Positions 1 through 8,652 of a stretch of DNA of 64,000 bases are shown piece by piece. Under the pieces are notes generated by a model. The model searched no databases. It was not told where the DNA came from and worked only from the letters and a program-made list of their open reading frames with translations. The position numbers were made by a program, and so were the translations under genes. The stretch is from assembly GCA_028284385.1 (NCBI GenBank), contig JANQRT010000002.1, positions 62,001-126,000 of the forward strand, given 5' to 3'. Position 1 is the stretch's first letter, and each line of letters begins with the position of its first letter. The stretch is from Opitutaceae bacterium (GTDB lineage: Bacteria > Verrucomicrobiota > Verrucomicrobiia > Opitutales > Opitutaceae).

Positions 1-156
1 TACGGTGCCTGACTCATAGCGTAGTTCCTGGCTCAGACGCGGCGTCGCTCGTTCTATGGCCTTGGGACCTATAAACTGGCCTTGGGCGAGTCCTGCCGAA
101 AGAAAAAGGGCGGAAATTGCCGCTATAAGTGGTGATGAGAAACGAATCGCTTTCAT
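1..156 (-). CDS. Secreted protein, N-terminal part only
   Basis: The reverse strand encodes 52 residues from an ATG at 154-156 and runs off the left edge. It begins MKAIRFSSPLIAAISALFLS, followed by AGLAQGQF. This is a Sec signal peptide: a Lys/Arg n-region, a hydrophobic core, and probable cleavage after Gly-Leu-Ala or Ala-Gln-Gly. The visible mature part (about 28 residues) has no recognisable domain, so only export from the cytoplasm can be said. It is divergent from the next gene on the plus strand. Confidence 0.6.
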   Translation of the reverse strand, partial: MKAIRFSSPLIAAISALFLSAGLAQGQFIGPKAIERATPRLSQELRYESGTV

Positions 157-485
157 GGTTCGAGATGGCTTCTAGCGACATAATTCTATCGGTGTTTTTT
201 TACGCTTCTTGAAATTCGATTCTTTTTCTCGAAAAAATTCTTCCGATGGGCTGGGGCTGGGTAAGCTCAATCTCTTTTCTGGATGACCTGCAGGTTCTTT
301 TCGTGATTAAGCTAACTGTTGATGATCATAAGCTTATGGAACTGACAGGCTCGTATCACTCTTGTTTTAGTCTCTTTTTCACAGGTGTCTCCGATTGATA
401 GCACTGAGTCTGAATGATTGATTTCACTTCGGAGCTCCGCCGTTTGAACCTTGATATCGAATTCGTAAAAATTAGGTTTTTCCTA
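157..485. other. Divergent intergenic region
   Basis: This gap separates a minus-strand secreted protein from a plus-strand one and should hold both promoters. It is AT-rich around 190-240 and contains a short T-run/A-run mirror near 222-235. I see no convincing sigma-70 pair and no RNA gene. An in-frame upstream ATG at 414 could extend the next gene, but the signal-peptide-like start at 486 is a better fit. Confidence 0.4.
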
Positions 486-1004
486 ATGGAAAGCATTCAA
501 TTCTTGCGTCGGATTTTCAAAAGAGCGGCTGGTTTGGCCCTTTTGTTTGGGCCTCTTTCTTTCGTCTTTGGCGACGATCGGGCAATGAATCCAGAGAAGC
601 TTCTTTCCGTTATTGAAGCCTATTCCGAAAACGTGGAGGCGCATCAGAACGTAATTATTTTCGAATACAATTCCGTACCGCTAGTCTGCATTTTCGATGC
701 GGCAGCTGATCGAATGAGAATCATCAGCGAGATCATGGATGCTGATAAACTGCCGGTGGAGCAGTTGTATATCGTGATGGGAGCGAATTATCACACGGCT
801 TTAGACGCGCGCTATGCCATTGGAGAGGGTAAACTATTTTCGACTTACATCCATCCGCTTTCACCCCTGACTGCGGAACAGCTCGAATCGGCTATTAGAC
901 AAGTGTCTAACTTGAGTCTGACATTCGGTTCTGAATACAGTTCGGGCGAATTGCTTTTTCCTGGAAGTTCGGAAAGCGATGTTGAAGAAGAAGTCGATGC
1001 GTAA
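486..1004 (+). CDS. Exported YbjN/CesT-fold-like protein
   Basis: The ATG at 486 gives 172 residues starting with an Arg/Lys-rich n-region and a hydrophobic core ending near Val-Phe-Gly, which looks like a signal peptide. An in-frame ATG at 414 would add 24 residues in front of it. The body resembles the YbjN / type III secretion chaperone-like fold: a strand pair around VPLVCIFDAAADRMRIIS, a central NYHTALDARYAI motif, and a conserved helix ending in TFGSEYSSG. The tail is acidic. Members of this fold often act as chaperones or peptide binders, but no partner is visible here. It lies 15 bp upstream of queF on the same strand and may be cotranscribed. Confidence 0.6.
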   Translation: MESIQFLRRIFKRAAGLALLFGPLSFVFGDDRAMNPEKLLSVIEAYSENVEAHQNVIIFEYNSVPLVCIFDAAADRMRIISEIMDADKLPVEQLYIVMGANYHTALDARYAIGEGKLFSTYIHPLSPLTAEQLESAIRQVSNLSLTFGSEYSSGELLFPGSSESDVEEEVDA

Positions 1005-1019
1005 CCAATTCAGCTGAAT

Positions 1020-1394
1020 ATGGAATCGAAGTACTTAGGCAAAACCGTTCAACAGCCCATCGAGGAGCTTGACTCTTTTCCCGCGCCTAAAGGTGTCGCC
1101 ACGGTCACCATGTCGAGTGATGAGGTGGCGAGTTCCTGCCCGATTACAGGTCAGCCGGATTTCTATACGGTGATGATCGAGTATCAGCCTGACCAGTTGT
1201 GCATCGAGTCGAAGAGCTTGAAGCTCTACCTTTGGAGCTTCAAAGACAAGGCGGTTTTCGCCGAGCAGATGGCGGTGGATATTCGAGATCGCGTTGTGAA
1301 AGACATTGAGCCGAAGAGCTGTCGTATAACGACGAGGCAAAAGGCCAGGGGCGGCATTACCATCGAGACCGTTTCGGTTTATCCGGAACAATGA
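1020..1394 (+). CDS. queF: NADPH-dependent 7-cyano-7-deazaguanine (preQ0) reductase QueF
   Basis: A 124-residue unimodular QueF (YkvM type), the tunnelling-fold enzyme that reduces the nitrile of preQ0 to preQ1 with NADPH in queuosine tRNA modification. The family marks are present: Cys40 in SSCPITGQPD forms the thioimide intermediate, Asp47 is the proton donor, and the ESKSLK motif (63-68) is the QueF signature for substrate and cofactor binding. The length matches the short bacterial class. Other queuosine genes (queC, queD, queE) are not in this window, so the pathway must be completed elsewhere. It sits between an exported YbjN-like protein and a membrane protein on the same strand. Confidence 0.95.
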   Translation: MESKYLGKTVQQPIEELDSFPAPKGVATVTMSSDEVASSCPITGQPDFYTVMIEYQPDQLCIESKSLKLYLWSFKDKAVFAEQMAVDIRDRVVKDIEPKSCRITTRQKARGGITIETVSVYPEQ

Positions 1395-1438
1395 GTCTTG
1401 ACGCCTGTTTGTATGGCAGCCGGACTAGCCAATAAGGA

Positions 1439-2236
1439 ATGAAATTACTCGATAAGCTGGAACGCCGCTTGAGCTGGCTTGGCATCCCTAACTTGGTACT
1501 GGTTCTCATCGTTGGACAGATTGCGGCTTGGGGCCTGTCTCTCAGCGATCCGAAAATCATCAACGTGATGGTCTTTTCATTGCCTCATATTCTAGCGGGC
1601 GAAGTTTGGCGTATCGTATCCTTTCTTCTAATACCGCCTAGAGTCGGACTGATTTTTCTTATTTTCGCTTGGTATATATTCTACTTGATGGGAAGCGCTT
1701 TGGAGACCCAATGGGGTGAGACTAAGTTCACGCTCTACGTTTTGGTGGGCATTCTATCAACAGTGGCTGCTTCTTTTTTGTCCATTCTCTTTTTCGGAGT
1801 GAATATGCCCACTGACAACACCTTCCTCAGCTTGTCTGTGCTGCTCGCTTTCGCATTCCTCTTCCCCAATTTCGAGTTGAATCTCTTTCTGGTTTTGCCG
1901 GTGAAAGTTAAATGGCTTGGGTGGCTATCTGGGGCCGGCATCGCCTGGTCATTTATTACCGGCAGCGCTCCCGTCAAGCTTTACGCCCTCGCCTCGGTAT
2001 TCAATTTCTTCTTATTCTTCGGCTCGGACATCATTGAGATCTTCAAGTCGCGTGAGCGTCGCAAGAAGCACCAGGCTAAAATGGCTAAGATCGATGCCGA
2101 ACTAAAAAGCGAGCCATTCCATGTCTGCACAGTATGCGGCGCTACCGATGTTTCGCATCCGGATCGTGACTTTCGCTATCGAAAAGACGGAGCGATTTGC
2201 TCAGTATGCCTTGAGAAGGAAAACGGAACCGAGTAG
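1439..2236 (+). CDS. Rhomboid-like membrane protein with C-terminal zinc ribbon
   Basis: This 265-residue protein has about six hydrophobic segments. The first half follows the rhomboid/Derlin pattern: an entry helix, a GEVWRIVSFLLIP segment as in the rhomboid L1 region, and a YIFYLMGSALETQWG helix. I cannot find the catalytic GxSG serine or a matching late-helix histidine, so it is probably a non-proteolytic pseudo-rhomboid. The cytoplasmic tail is Lys/Arg-rich (about 200-225) and ends in a four-cysteine ribbon (CTVCG near 230, CSVC near 255), which would bind zinc. The role is unknown. It is the last gene of a short plus-strand run and converges on the anti-sigma-like gene. Confidence 0.65.
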   Translation: MKLLDKLERRLSWLGIPNLVLVLIVGQIAAWGLSLSDPKIINVMVFSLPHILAGEVWRIVSFLLIPPRVGLIFLIFAWYIFYLMGSALETQWGETKFTLYVLVGILSTVAASFLSILFFGVNMPTDNTFLSLSVLLAFAFLFPNFELNLFLVLPVKVKWLGWLSGAGIAWSFITGSAPVKLYALASVFNFFLFFGSDIIEIFKSRERRKKHQAKMAKIDAELKSEPFHVCTVCGATDVSHPDRDFRYRKDGAICSVCLEKENGTE

Positions 2237-2245
2237 CTGGTCTCG

Positions 2246-2788
2246 CTAGTTTATGGCAGTGTTTTCCGTTTCGCTTCCGTCATACGGATTGAATACTTTT
2301 GAGGGCAGGAAGCTGGCGGCCAGAAAATCAATCGCTCCCTTCGCGTCGGCCACTACGTATTCAATTTCCTGATCCAAAGGATTCTTCCAATCCGCGGGAA
2401 CAATAGCGACTTCAGGTATGGTGGGCGTTTCGATTTTCGTGATTCGCGGAGCTTCAGGCTCCGATTCGACTTGGAGGAAATGGTAGCCAAGAGCGATAGC
2501 TAAGCAGGCCGCAGCCGCCAGGCCAACTACTTGAAAATTGAATGGGGTCGCTTCTGGCTTGGCCTCACTTTCCCCCAAGACGCGGTTGATCCGTTCAGAA
2601 AGATTCGTCGAAGGTTCGGCGATTTTTTCGAAGTCTCTTGCGTCCAGATTCGCTGAAAGATCAAGACCATCTTCCCATTCGGCTTTGAGCGAGGGATCCG
2701 ATTCGCAAGCCTTCTTAAGCCATTGGGGAAGCGGCCTATCGGAAGCTTGATACCAGTTGATTAGGAAAGTGTAGAATTTCTTTTTCAT
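2246..2788 (-). CDS. Anti-sigma-factor-like single-pass membrane protein
   Basis: The start at 2788 overlaps the sigma gene stop in an ATGA, which is why it is preferred over an upstream in-frame ATG at 2806. The 180-residue product has an acidic cytoplasmic N-terminal region (about 1-80), one transmembrane helix (about 85-105, VVGLAAAACLAIALGY) and a periplasmic tail. This layout and the tight coupling to an ECF sigma gene are typical of anti-sigma factors that hold the sigma factor at the membrane. I see no HxxxCxxC zinc motif, so it is not a classical ZAS protein. The function is inferred from context. Confidence 0.65.
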   Translation of the reverse strand: MKKKFYTFLINWYQASDRPLPQWLKKACESDPSLKAEWEDGLDLSANLDARDFEKIAEPSTNLSERINRVLGESEAKPEATPFNFQVVGLAAAACLAIALGYHFLQVESEPEAPRITKIETPTIPEVAIVPADWKNPLDQEIEYVVADAKGAIDFLAASFLPSKVFNPYDGSETENTAIN

Positions 2789-3357
2789 GGCGATGGCGGC
2801 ATGCATTTTGCCTTTGCTTTAAGTTTATTACGCGCCCGAAAGAGCAGAATTTTAACGTTGGTCTCCGTTTTATTCAAGACCTGAGCGATTTCCTTGACCG
2901 AAAGATCTTCGATGTACTTCAGGATGAGCACTTCGTAGTAGTCTTTTTTAAGCGATTTCGCGGCCTCCCAGAGCTGGCGTTTTCGGTCATCGCCTTCAGC
3001 TCTCTCGTCGGGAGTCTCTCTTGGGTCTATGATTTCAAAGGCAAGGGCATCGGTCGATTTCCTTGCTCGATAATGATTGTAAACGGTCCGTCGACCGATG
3101 GTAAACAGCCAGGAAGAAAAGGCGTACTTGCTATCGTATCGGTGGAAATTCTTGAAGGCCTTGACGAAGGTATCCTGCGTCAAGTCCTCAGCATCCTGTC
3201 GATTCTTCGTGTAGCGGTAGATGAAGCTGTAGAGCTTGGCATGGTGCTGTTCGACCAGTAGCGCGAAGGAAGCCTGGCTGGCCACCGATGAGGCTTCGTT
3301 CTCCTCGTTTTCTAGAGCCTTTAAGGGGTTTGTCATCGCTGTCGCCTGTGAGAGCAT
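2785..3357 (-). CDS. ECF-type RNA polymerase sigma factor
   Basis: A 190-residue sigma-70 family protein. Region 2 is seen in the stretch ending DAEDLTQDTFVKAFKNFHRY followed by AFSSWLFTIGRRTVYNHYR. Region 4 is seen in YYEVLILKYIEDLSVKEIAQ followed by a helix-turn-helix. There is no sigma 1.1 or region 3, so it is of the extracytoplasmic-function class. An internal ATG eight codons in is an alternative start. It overlaps the membrane anti-sigma-like gene by 4 bp and begins only 22 bp after the secreted discoidin gene. It is thus near the end of a long minus-strand gene run rather than at its head, so it may be coexpressed with the upstream ABC genes. Confidence 0.9.
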   Translation of the reverse strand: MLSQATAMTNPLKALENEENEASSVASQASFALLVEQHHAKLYSFIYRYTKNRQDAEDLTQDTFVKAFKNFHRYDSKYAFSSWLFTIGRRTVYNHYRARKSTDALAFEIIDPRETPDERAEGDDRKRQLWEAAKSLKKDYYEVLILKYIEDLSVKEIAQVLNKTETNVKILLFRARNKLKAKAKCMPPSP

Positions 3358-3379
3358 TCGATGTTCAAAATGGCTAAGA

Positions 3380-4801
3380 CTACCCGGCGCTGCTTTCCGG
3401 TTCCGGCTCAGGAGCGACGTAGTCTTTCTGGCCGATGATCCGTAAATCCGATATTTGGATATTTCGTCGATCCCCTCCTTTGCCTTCGCACAGAATCCGA
3501 ATCCATGAGGTAGGTGTATCCGGAATGTTATAGCTTTCCAATTGATTAGAACCGCCGGCCGCTCTTCTATGAATCACGTTGATCCACTTGGCTCCGTCCT
3601 GAGAAGTCTGAACAATGAATCTATGCCGGCCTTCCAAGCCATTTTTCCAGGCTATTTGGACTTCCCTAACCAGGCTAGGCGACTCGAGCTCCAGGCGGAT
3701 CCAAGTTCGGGCTCTTGATCCCCAAAAGCTTTCGGGATCGGAATCGGTCGCGTTGCGAGGCAGATTTCCGTTGTCGGCTTTCGCGTCTATGTTGACTACT
3801 CCGATCTCTTCGCCGCCAATGCCATCCTCTACGGCCTGGTCGTAATCGATTTTGGGTTTCTGGCGAGCTTGCAGGTTTCCGCCTTCCTTGGCCATGTTCA
3901 CCATCAGCTTTTCGATTTCCGCGCTTGGGTAGCGTAGATCGACTGAGACAAAGTCCTGTCCCTTCGTAACGGATATATTTCTTGTCAGCAGGGCGAGGCT
4001 CTCGTTTCCGATTTCGGTAAAGGATGCTAGGGCGATCATTCCCTGAATGATGCGATAGAGTTGATCCGATACAGTTGGACCTGTAGTGGATAAGGTGATA
4101 TTGGATACAAAGATTTCATCTTCCTCTCCCAGTGATAGCTGCCCGCCAGTCGCCTTTTGCAAGACTCGAGCTTGCGGTGGAATGTTGTCGATATCGTTGA
4201 TGCCGTTAGCGGTTGCTATGAAAAAGAATCCATTCTCCTTAGACAAAGTCAGGTCGGAATCAGTGTCGTCCATACTCTCCATTTCGCCATTGATCACCCC
4301 CATTGCCTTCTCTATCTGGGCAAGCGATTTGCTGGCCAAGGCCAGATCTTCTGTTGGAAAAGACACGTGGACCTCGTCGCCAAACAAGTAAGTAGGATAG
4401 GGAGCTCCCTGAATTTCTTTCGCTCCATCCTCGTCTTCCAGCCACCCAGAGCTCAGAATAAACGCGTCTACGATTGATCGAAAGCGTTCGCTAGACCTTA
4501 AGATAAGAACACTGTTGTCTTCGGGTTTCTGATCGAAAGACGTTCCGTAAGCGGTAACCGAATACACTTCGTCGAGCAAGGCTTCGAGATCGAATTGAAT
4601 CGATCCTTCGTTTCCCTTTTCCATTTCAGTTAAAGCGATATTCAAAATTCGCCCGCCGATGAATGACTCCTTAATGGAGTCGACGTCTAGATGAACAAGC
4701 CATTTGGCGTCATGAGAAATTTGCGATTTGTCCAGCGTCTCTGCATTGGCAAGCCCTCCCACGGCTACAAATGCTCCTATGATGTATTTTACGAAGTTCA
4801 T
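3380..4801 (-). CDS. Secreted protein with C-terminal F5/8 type C (discoidin) domain
   Basis: A 473-residue exported protein. The signal peptide is about 1-20 (cleavage after LANA). Residues about 21-320 form an unassigned domain with an early KWLVHLDVDSI segment, like families that score each protein against a per-residue energy or error. Residues about 345-460 look like a discoidin/F5/8C jelly-roll: a short ATDSDPESFWG loop, then WIRLELESP, REVQIAWKNG and FIVQTSQDGAKW strands, common in carbohydrate or surface binding. The tail is Pro/Glu-rich. It lies between the ABC genes (66 bp) and the sigma gene (22 bp) on the same strand, so it is probably part of that operon and may be an envelope sensor or target. 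Confidence 0.65.
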   Translation of the reverse strand: MNFVKYIIGAFVAVGGLANAETLDKSQISHDAKWLVHLDVDSIKESFIGGRILNIALTEMEKGNEGSIQFDLEALLDEVYSVTAYGTSFDQKPEDNSVLILRSSERFRSIVDAFILSSGWLEDEDGAKEIQGAPYPTYLFGDEVHVSFPTEDLALASKSLAQIEKAMGVINGEMESMDDTDSDLTLSKENGFFFIATANGINDIDNIPPQARVLQKATGGQLSLGEEDEIFVSNITLSTTGPTVSDQLYRIIQGMIALASFTEIGNESLALLTRNISVTKGQDFVSVDLRYPSAEIEKLMVNMAKEGGNLQARQKPKIDYDQAVEDGIGGEEIGVVNIDAKADNGNLPRNATDSDPESFWGSRARTWIRLELESPSLVREVQIAWKNGLEGRHRFIVQTSQDGAKWINVIHRRAAGGSNQLESYNIPDTPTSWIRILCEGKGGDRRNIQISDLRIIGQKDYVAPEPEPESSAG

Positions 4802-4867
4802 ATTTAATTATTTTCTACCTCTTGGTTCACGTCAGGTCGCCTTTAGGTTACAGGGAAATTTTTTGCG

Positions 4868-5662
4868 CTAACCTTCCTTATCGTTCCCCGTCCGGTATTG
4901 CTTATTGGAGAAAAGGATACAGGCGACGCTTAGGCCTATGGCAGCGATGACGATACAACCCAAGGCTCCCATTATAGGACTCGCCCCAGGGTGTGTGTAG
5001 GCTAATGAAGAAGGTCCTCCCATTATCGTCGCTAAATGATGGGACACGGAGATCTTGTTCAAATTTAACGGCACTTGACTGATCCCTACTTCGACAATCA
5101 ATCCATAAATAACTCCGAGAATCATGTACTTGCCCGTCAGCAAACCGATAAGCATGGCAAGGGCGGAGTAGGCGAGTATTGCGAATAACTCGATAATCAG
5201 GATTTTTCCAAACATTGGAAGTATGTCAGGAGTTTCCAAATACCATCCAGTGGCATGAATCAGAGTAGTGAATATGAAAACCCTAAATGAGGTTACAATA
5301 ACTGAACTTATATATTCCGCTATCACCAGATGGCTTTTTTTCGGCGATCGCGTCCACAGATATTCGATCGTGTAGTCCTTGATCTCGTTTCGCAAACTGC
5401 CTCCAGCTCTTTCTAGACACATCAAAGGCACGAAACGAAGGGCGAACAAGTGGAACATCCAAATTTGAAACTGCCCTGCATTTCCCGAGGCAACGGTAAT
5501 GAAGGTGATTAGTATCAAGAGCATTGAGACGCCGAATACCGCCAACAGCGATTTCGAGCTGAGCATCTCCTTGATTCTAAGATAGCCAATGCCCAGTATA
5601 GCCTGCTTGAGTCCAGCTATTGGTCTTTGCTCTGCTGTCGATTCTGTCAGTGTCGTGGTCAT
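4868..5662 (-). CDS. ABC-2 type transporter permease (second pair)
   Basis: A 264-residue integral membrane protein with about six hydrophobic segments, in the pattern of ABC-2 permeases: a cytoplasmic N-terminal helix, TM1 near 40-60, a long amphipathic region with RNEIKDYTIEYLWTRSP, then four or five helices ending in a short Lys-rich tail. It overlaps the ATPase gene upstream by 4 bp (ATGA), so the two should form one exporter. The substrate is not evident. It is the last of four ABC genes before the secreted discoidin gene. Confidence 0.8.
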   Translation of the reverse strand: MTTTLTESTAEQRPIAGLKQAILGIGYLRIKEMLSSKSLLAVFGVSMLLILITFITVASGNAGQFQIWMFHLFALRFVPLMCLERAGGSLRNEIKDYTIEYLWTRSPKKSHLVIAEYISSVIVTSFRVFIFTTLIHATGWYLETPDILPMFGKILIIELFAILAYSALAMLIGLLTGKYMILGVIYGLIVEVGISQVPLNLNKISVSHHLATIMGGPSSLAYTHPGASPIMGALGCIVIAAIGLSVACILFSNKQYRTGNDKEG

Positions 5663-6579
5663 TGGGCGATTCGCTCGAAGAGGCTGGTGAGGGTTTGGCT
5701 CTTATTCTGGACGTCGTATACTTCCGCATCGCAGTCAGCGAGGTATTCCGGCCATTTTTGATAGAAGGTTTCAGGCTGCTTAAGCCAGATTATCAGTTCC
5801 TCTCCCTCCACTAGATAGCCTTTTAATGTATCCAGATTGATGAGATGTTGGGCAAGTTGCTGAGGCTGGTTCGTTCTAATGGCGATCTGTTCCGACCAGT
5901 TTTTGATTTCCTTACGGATTTTAGACTGACGGCCGGAGGCCAAAGCTCGTCCCCAGTTCAGCATTACGAAATCGTTGCACAGAGATTCTAGTTCGTGAAG
6001 GATGTGGCTTGAAATGATTACATGGATACCGGAATTCTTAAGGTCTTTCAGTATGTTGCCGATTTCCTGGCGGCCCATGGGATCCAGGCCGTTCATCGGT
6101 TCGTCGAGAATAATCAGTTCCGGTTCATGGAGTATCGCTTGGGCCAGTTTTACTCGCTGACGCATTCCCTTGGAATAGGAGCCGATCTTTTTTTTCCAAT
6201 GCTGCTCGGAGAGTTTTACTGTTTTGAGGACTTCTCTACTAATGCTTTGAGCTTTGCCGAAGGGAATGCCCGACAACATCGCTAAAGATCGCAACCAGTC
6301 TAATGGAAGCATTTCCTTATGAACGTACTCATGTTCTGGACAGTAGCCGATCTGCGATAGGATTTGCGGGTTGTTCCAAGGCTTTTGCCCGAAAACTAGA
6401 AGCTCTCCAGATGAAGGCTTAATCTGGCCGGTCATCAGTTTTATGAGCGTGCTTTTTCCGGCTCCGTTTGGCCCCACCAATCCCGTGATCCCTGGTCCAA
6501 TGTTAAAGCTGACGTTATTCAAGCCCAGCACCATTCCATAGAAGCAACTGAGTTCCTTTGCCTGTACGATGTAGTTCAT
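5659..6579 (-). CDS. ABC transporter ATP-binding protein (second pair)
   Basis: A 306-residue cytoplasmic ATPase. It has Walker A GPNGAGKST near residue 37, an ABC signature YSKGMRQR near 140, Walker B LIILDEP near 160 followed by the D-loop NGLDP, and a switch histidine in ISSHILHEL. The C-terminal 80 residues are an accessory region typical of the ABC-2 exporter class (NatA/YhaQ-like). It overlaps its neighbours by 4 bp on both sides. It should power the permease encoded at 4868-5662, and possibly also the one at 6576-7580. Confidence 0.92.
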   Translation of the reverse strand: MNYIVQAKELSCFYGMVLGLNNVSFNIGPGITGLVGPNGAGKSTLIKLMTGQIKPSSGELLVFGQKPWNNPQILSQIGYCPEHEYVHKEMLPLDWLRSLAMLSGIPFGKAQSISREVLKTVKLSEQHWKKKIGSYSKGMRQRVKLAQAILHEPELIILDEPMNGLDPMGRQEIGNILKDLKNSGIHVIISSHILHELESLCNDFVMLNWGRALASGRQSKIRKEIKNWSEQIAIRTNQPQQLAQHLINLDTLKGYLVEGEELIIWLKQPETFYQKWPEYLADCDAEVYDVQNKSQTLTSLFERIAQ

Positions 6580-7580
6580 TCCGGTTTCGCGCGTAGACTG
6601 ATGATTGCCGTCGAAGCTAAGCAGAAAAGCAGGATCACGATAATCGGAGTGATTTGGCTCGATCCTTGGTCAACGAGGGCTTGTTCGAGATTTTTTTCAA
6701 TTGGCTCCGTTAGGACGCTGAAGAATGGCAGCATGTTCTGGGCGTTTTCCAAGATGCTGGTTAGGTCGAATGCATTCCAGCTAGCATGCCTGATGGTTTC
6801 GGGAAGGCTGATGTAGCGTCCCCAGGTGAATCGCAGGCCGACCAGTCCCGAAATGACTCCTGTGCCAATCCAGGCGAAGATCCAGAACGTTGTCGCCGTG
6901 CTGGTCTTCTTGGCTAGAGATGAAATGGCCAATGCCGCTAGACTCAGGGAGGTGATCCCTAGCAATCCAATTCCAAGAGCTCGAAGCAAGGCGTCGAACG
7001 AATGGGTCAAAAAGGTCCAGCCTGGCGACATTAGACTTCCGAACAGCCAAGCGACTACGATGGGTAATACCCACAATGAACTGAGAAGCGAGAAGACTAC
7101 ACCAAATTTTCCTAGCATGTAATCGAATCGCGTCAGAGCTTTCGAGTTATAGATGATGATCGCTTGGCTAGACAGGTCATGAGCGATGAGCTTAGGTATG
7201 AATGTGGCGACCGCTATGAATGCCGCGAAGATGTAGGCATTGCTCGCCAGGAAAAACGTTCCTCGATAAAGTCCGTCGACACAAACTTCTGGATACAAGA
7301 GAATCCAGGAGGCGACTCCATTGATAATGGTCGCCATCTCCCTGGGAAATTTCTCCATCAGGTTGGCGAATATTCCACTCTCAGGAGAGAGCAGCTGTCC
7401 TGCCAGGAAATAAATGCTCGTCAGACCCAGAGCTGAACTCCAAACCAGAGCCAGCAGTATCTTGAGCACTCTCGACTGGAGGCACAATTTTAATCCGTAT
7501 TGAGTAATGACATACCGACGACGCCAAATGCTGGTGGATCGCCCTTCCCAATGTTGATAGCTGTCCGCTTTAAGGCTCAT
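6576..7580 (-). CDS. ABC-2 type transporter permease (first pair)
   Basis: A 334-residue membrane protein with about six transmembrane segments and a large extracytoplasmic loop between TM1 and TM2 (about 65-110) that contains SGIFANLMEKFP. A second external loop comes before the last helix. The arrangement fits the ABC-2 / GldF-like permeases. It overlaps the ATPase gene at 7577-8503 and the next ATPase at 5659-6579 by 4 bp each, so the four genes are translationally coupled. The substrate is unknown. Confidence 0.8.
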   Translation of the reverse strand: MSLKADSYQHWEGRSTSIWRRRYVITQYGLKLCLQSRVLKILLALVWSSALGLTSIYFLAGQLLSPESGIFANLMEKFPREMATIINGVASWILLYPEVCVDGLYRGTFFLASNAYIFAAFIAVATFIPKLIAHDLSSQAIIIYNSKALTRFDYMLGKFGVVFSLLSSLWVLPIVVAWLFGSLMSPGWTFLTHSFDALLRALGIGLLGITSLSLAALAISSLAKKTSTATTFWIFAWIGTGVISGLVGLRFTWGRYISLPETIRHASWNAFDLTSILENAQNMLPFFSVLTEPIEKNLEQALVDQGSSQITPIIVILLFCLASTAIISLRAKPE

Positions 7581-8503
7581 GATGTCGATTCTGCGCTCCC
7601 CAATGCCTGGACGAAGAGTTCGTTCAAGGCGTTTGGACTGGCCTTGATTTCAAGGGGAGTGATGCCAAGTCGCTTCAAGATTCCAATCAAAGGATTTAGC
7701 GAAATCTGTCCATGTTCTACCTTTACGTGGCCATTACTCAAAATCTCGCTGGGCCAGCCATGCTCATTCAAAGCTTTGACCAGCTCAGGGCCGCGCTCGA
7801 CAACCACGACTTCCGCCTCAGGCTTTCGCTTCTTCTTTAACGATTCCAATGTATCGTGAACAAGGATACGTCCCTGCGAAATGATCACGATTTGCTCGCA
7901 TATCCGATCGACGTCGTGCAAGAGATGGGATGAAAGTATGACTGAAATATTGGACTCCTTCCATATCCTTTCAATGAGATCCAGAATGATGGCCTGGCCT
8001 TTGGGATCGAGCCCATTGGTAGGTTCGTCCAGAAATACAAGCTCCGGATCGTGCACGATGGCCTGGGCAATCTTTATGCGCTGCTTCATTCCCGTGGAAT
8101 AGGTGTCCACTTTTCGGTACCGTTCTTGTCCCATACCTACGAAATCGAGCATTTCATGAGCTCTTTGGCGGGCGGATTCAAAGGGTAGACCGGAAAGCTG
8201 GGCGCAGTAGGTAACATACTCGCATCCCACCATGCCTGGAATATGGCAGTCCTGTTCCGGCGCGTAGCCCACGCGTTTTCTTACTTCGCGACCGTGTTCA
8301 TCTATGTCTTCTCCCAGGAGAGCGGCTTTGCCCCCGTCTTTGTCCTGCAATTGAAGCAGGCATTTAATCAGAGTCGACTTGCCGGCTCCATTGGGACCCA
8401 GGAGCCCCACCGTTCCAGGAGCGATGGAGAGATCTACCTTGTCCAAGGCCTGGAAGCGATCAAAGCGCTTGTCCAGTTGCTGCGTGTGAATAATAGGAGT
8501 CAT
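7577..8503 (-). CDS. ABC transporter ATP-binding protein (first pair)
   Basis: A 308-residue ATPase with Walker A GPNGAGKST (near residue 36), signature YSTGMKQR (near 138), Walker B LVFLDEP followed by TNGLDP, and a switch region SSHLLHDV. It is the first gene of a four-gene ABC set made of two ATPase/permease pairs, all overlapping by 4 bp. The start codon is preceded directly by the 3' arm of an 8-bp inverted repeat (8503-8535), which may limit translation of the whole set. The pairs resemble multidrug, Na+ or envelope-stress exporters, but the substrate cannot be read from sequence. Confidence 0.92.
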   Translation of the reverse strand: MTPIIHTQQLDKRFDRFQALDKVDLSIAPGTVGLLGPNGAGKSTLIKCLLQLQDKDGGKAALLGEDIDEHGREVRKRVGYAPEQDCHIPGMVGCEYVTYCAQLSGLPFESARQRAHEMLDFVGMGQERYRKVDTYSTGMKQRIKIAQAIVHDPELVFLDEPTNGLDPKGQAIILDLIERIWKESNISVILSSHLLHDVDRICEQIVIISQGRILVHDTLESLKKKRKPEAEVVVVERGPELVKALNEHGWPSEILSNGHVKVEHGQISLNPLIGILKRLGITPLEIKASPNALNELFVQALGSAESTS

Positions 8504-8535
8504 TCTAGAGGATTCACCGCTACTACACTCTAGAA
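8503..8535 (-). promoter_or_regulatory. Inverted repeat touching the start codon of the ABC operon
   Basis: In the minus-strand transcript, TTCTAGAG (8535-8528) can pair perfectly with CTCTAGAA (8510-8503) across a 17-nt loop. The last A of the 3' arm is the A of the start codon of the ABC ATPase gene. A stem here would cover the ribosome landing site. It could equally be a DNA-level operator. Confidence 0.4.
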
Positions 8536-8652
8536 GTCCTGAGAGTTACAGTTTTTTCTGCATTGAAACCGAGTGGCTATTGGAGACTAGCCATTCTATT
8601 TATTTCACTCGCGCTCATTCCGTTTCTGAAATTCGAGTCCTGTACAAAATTA

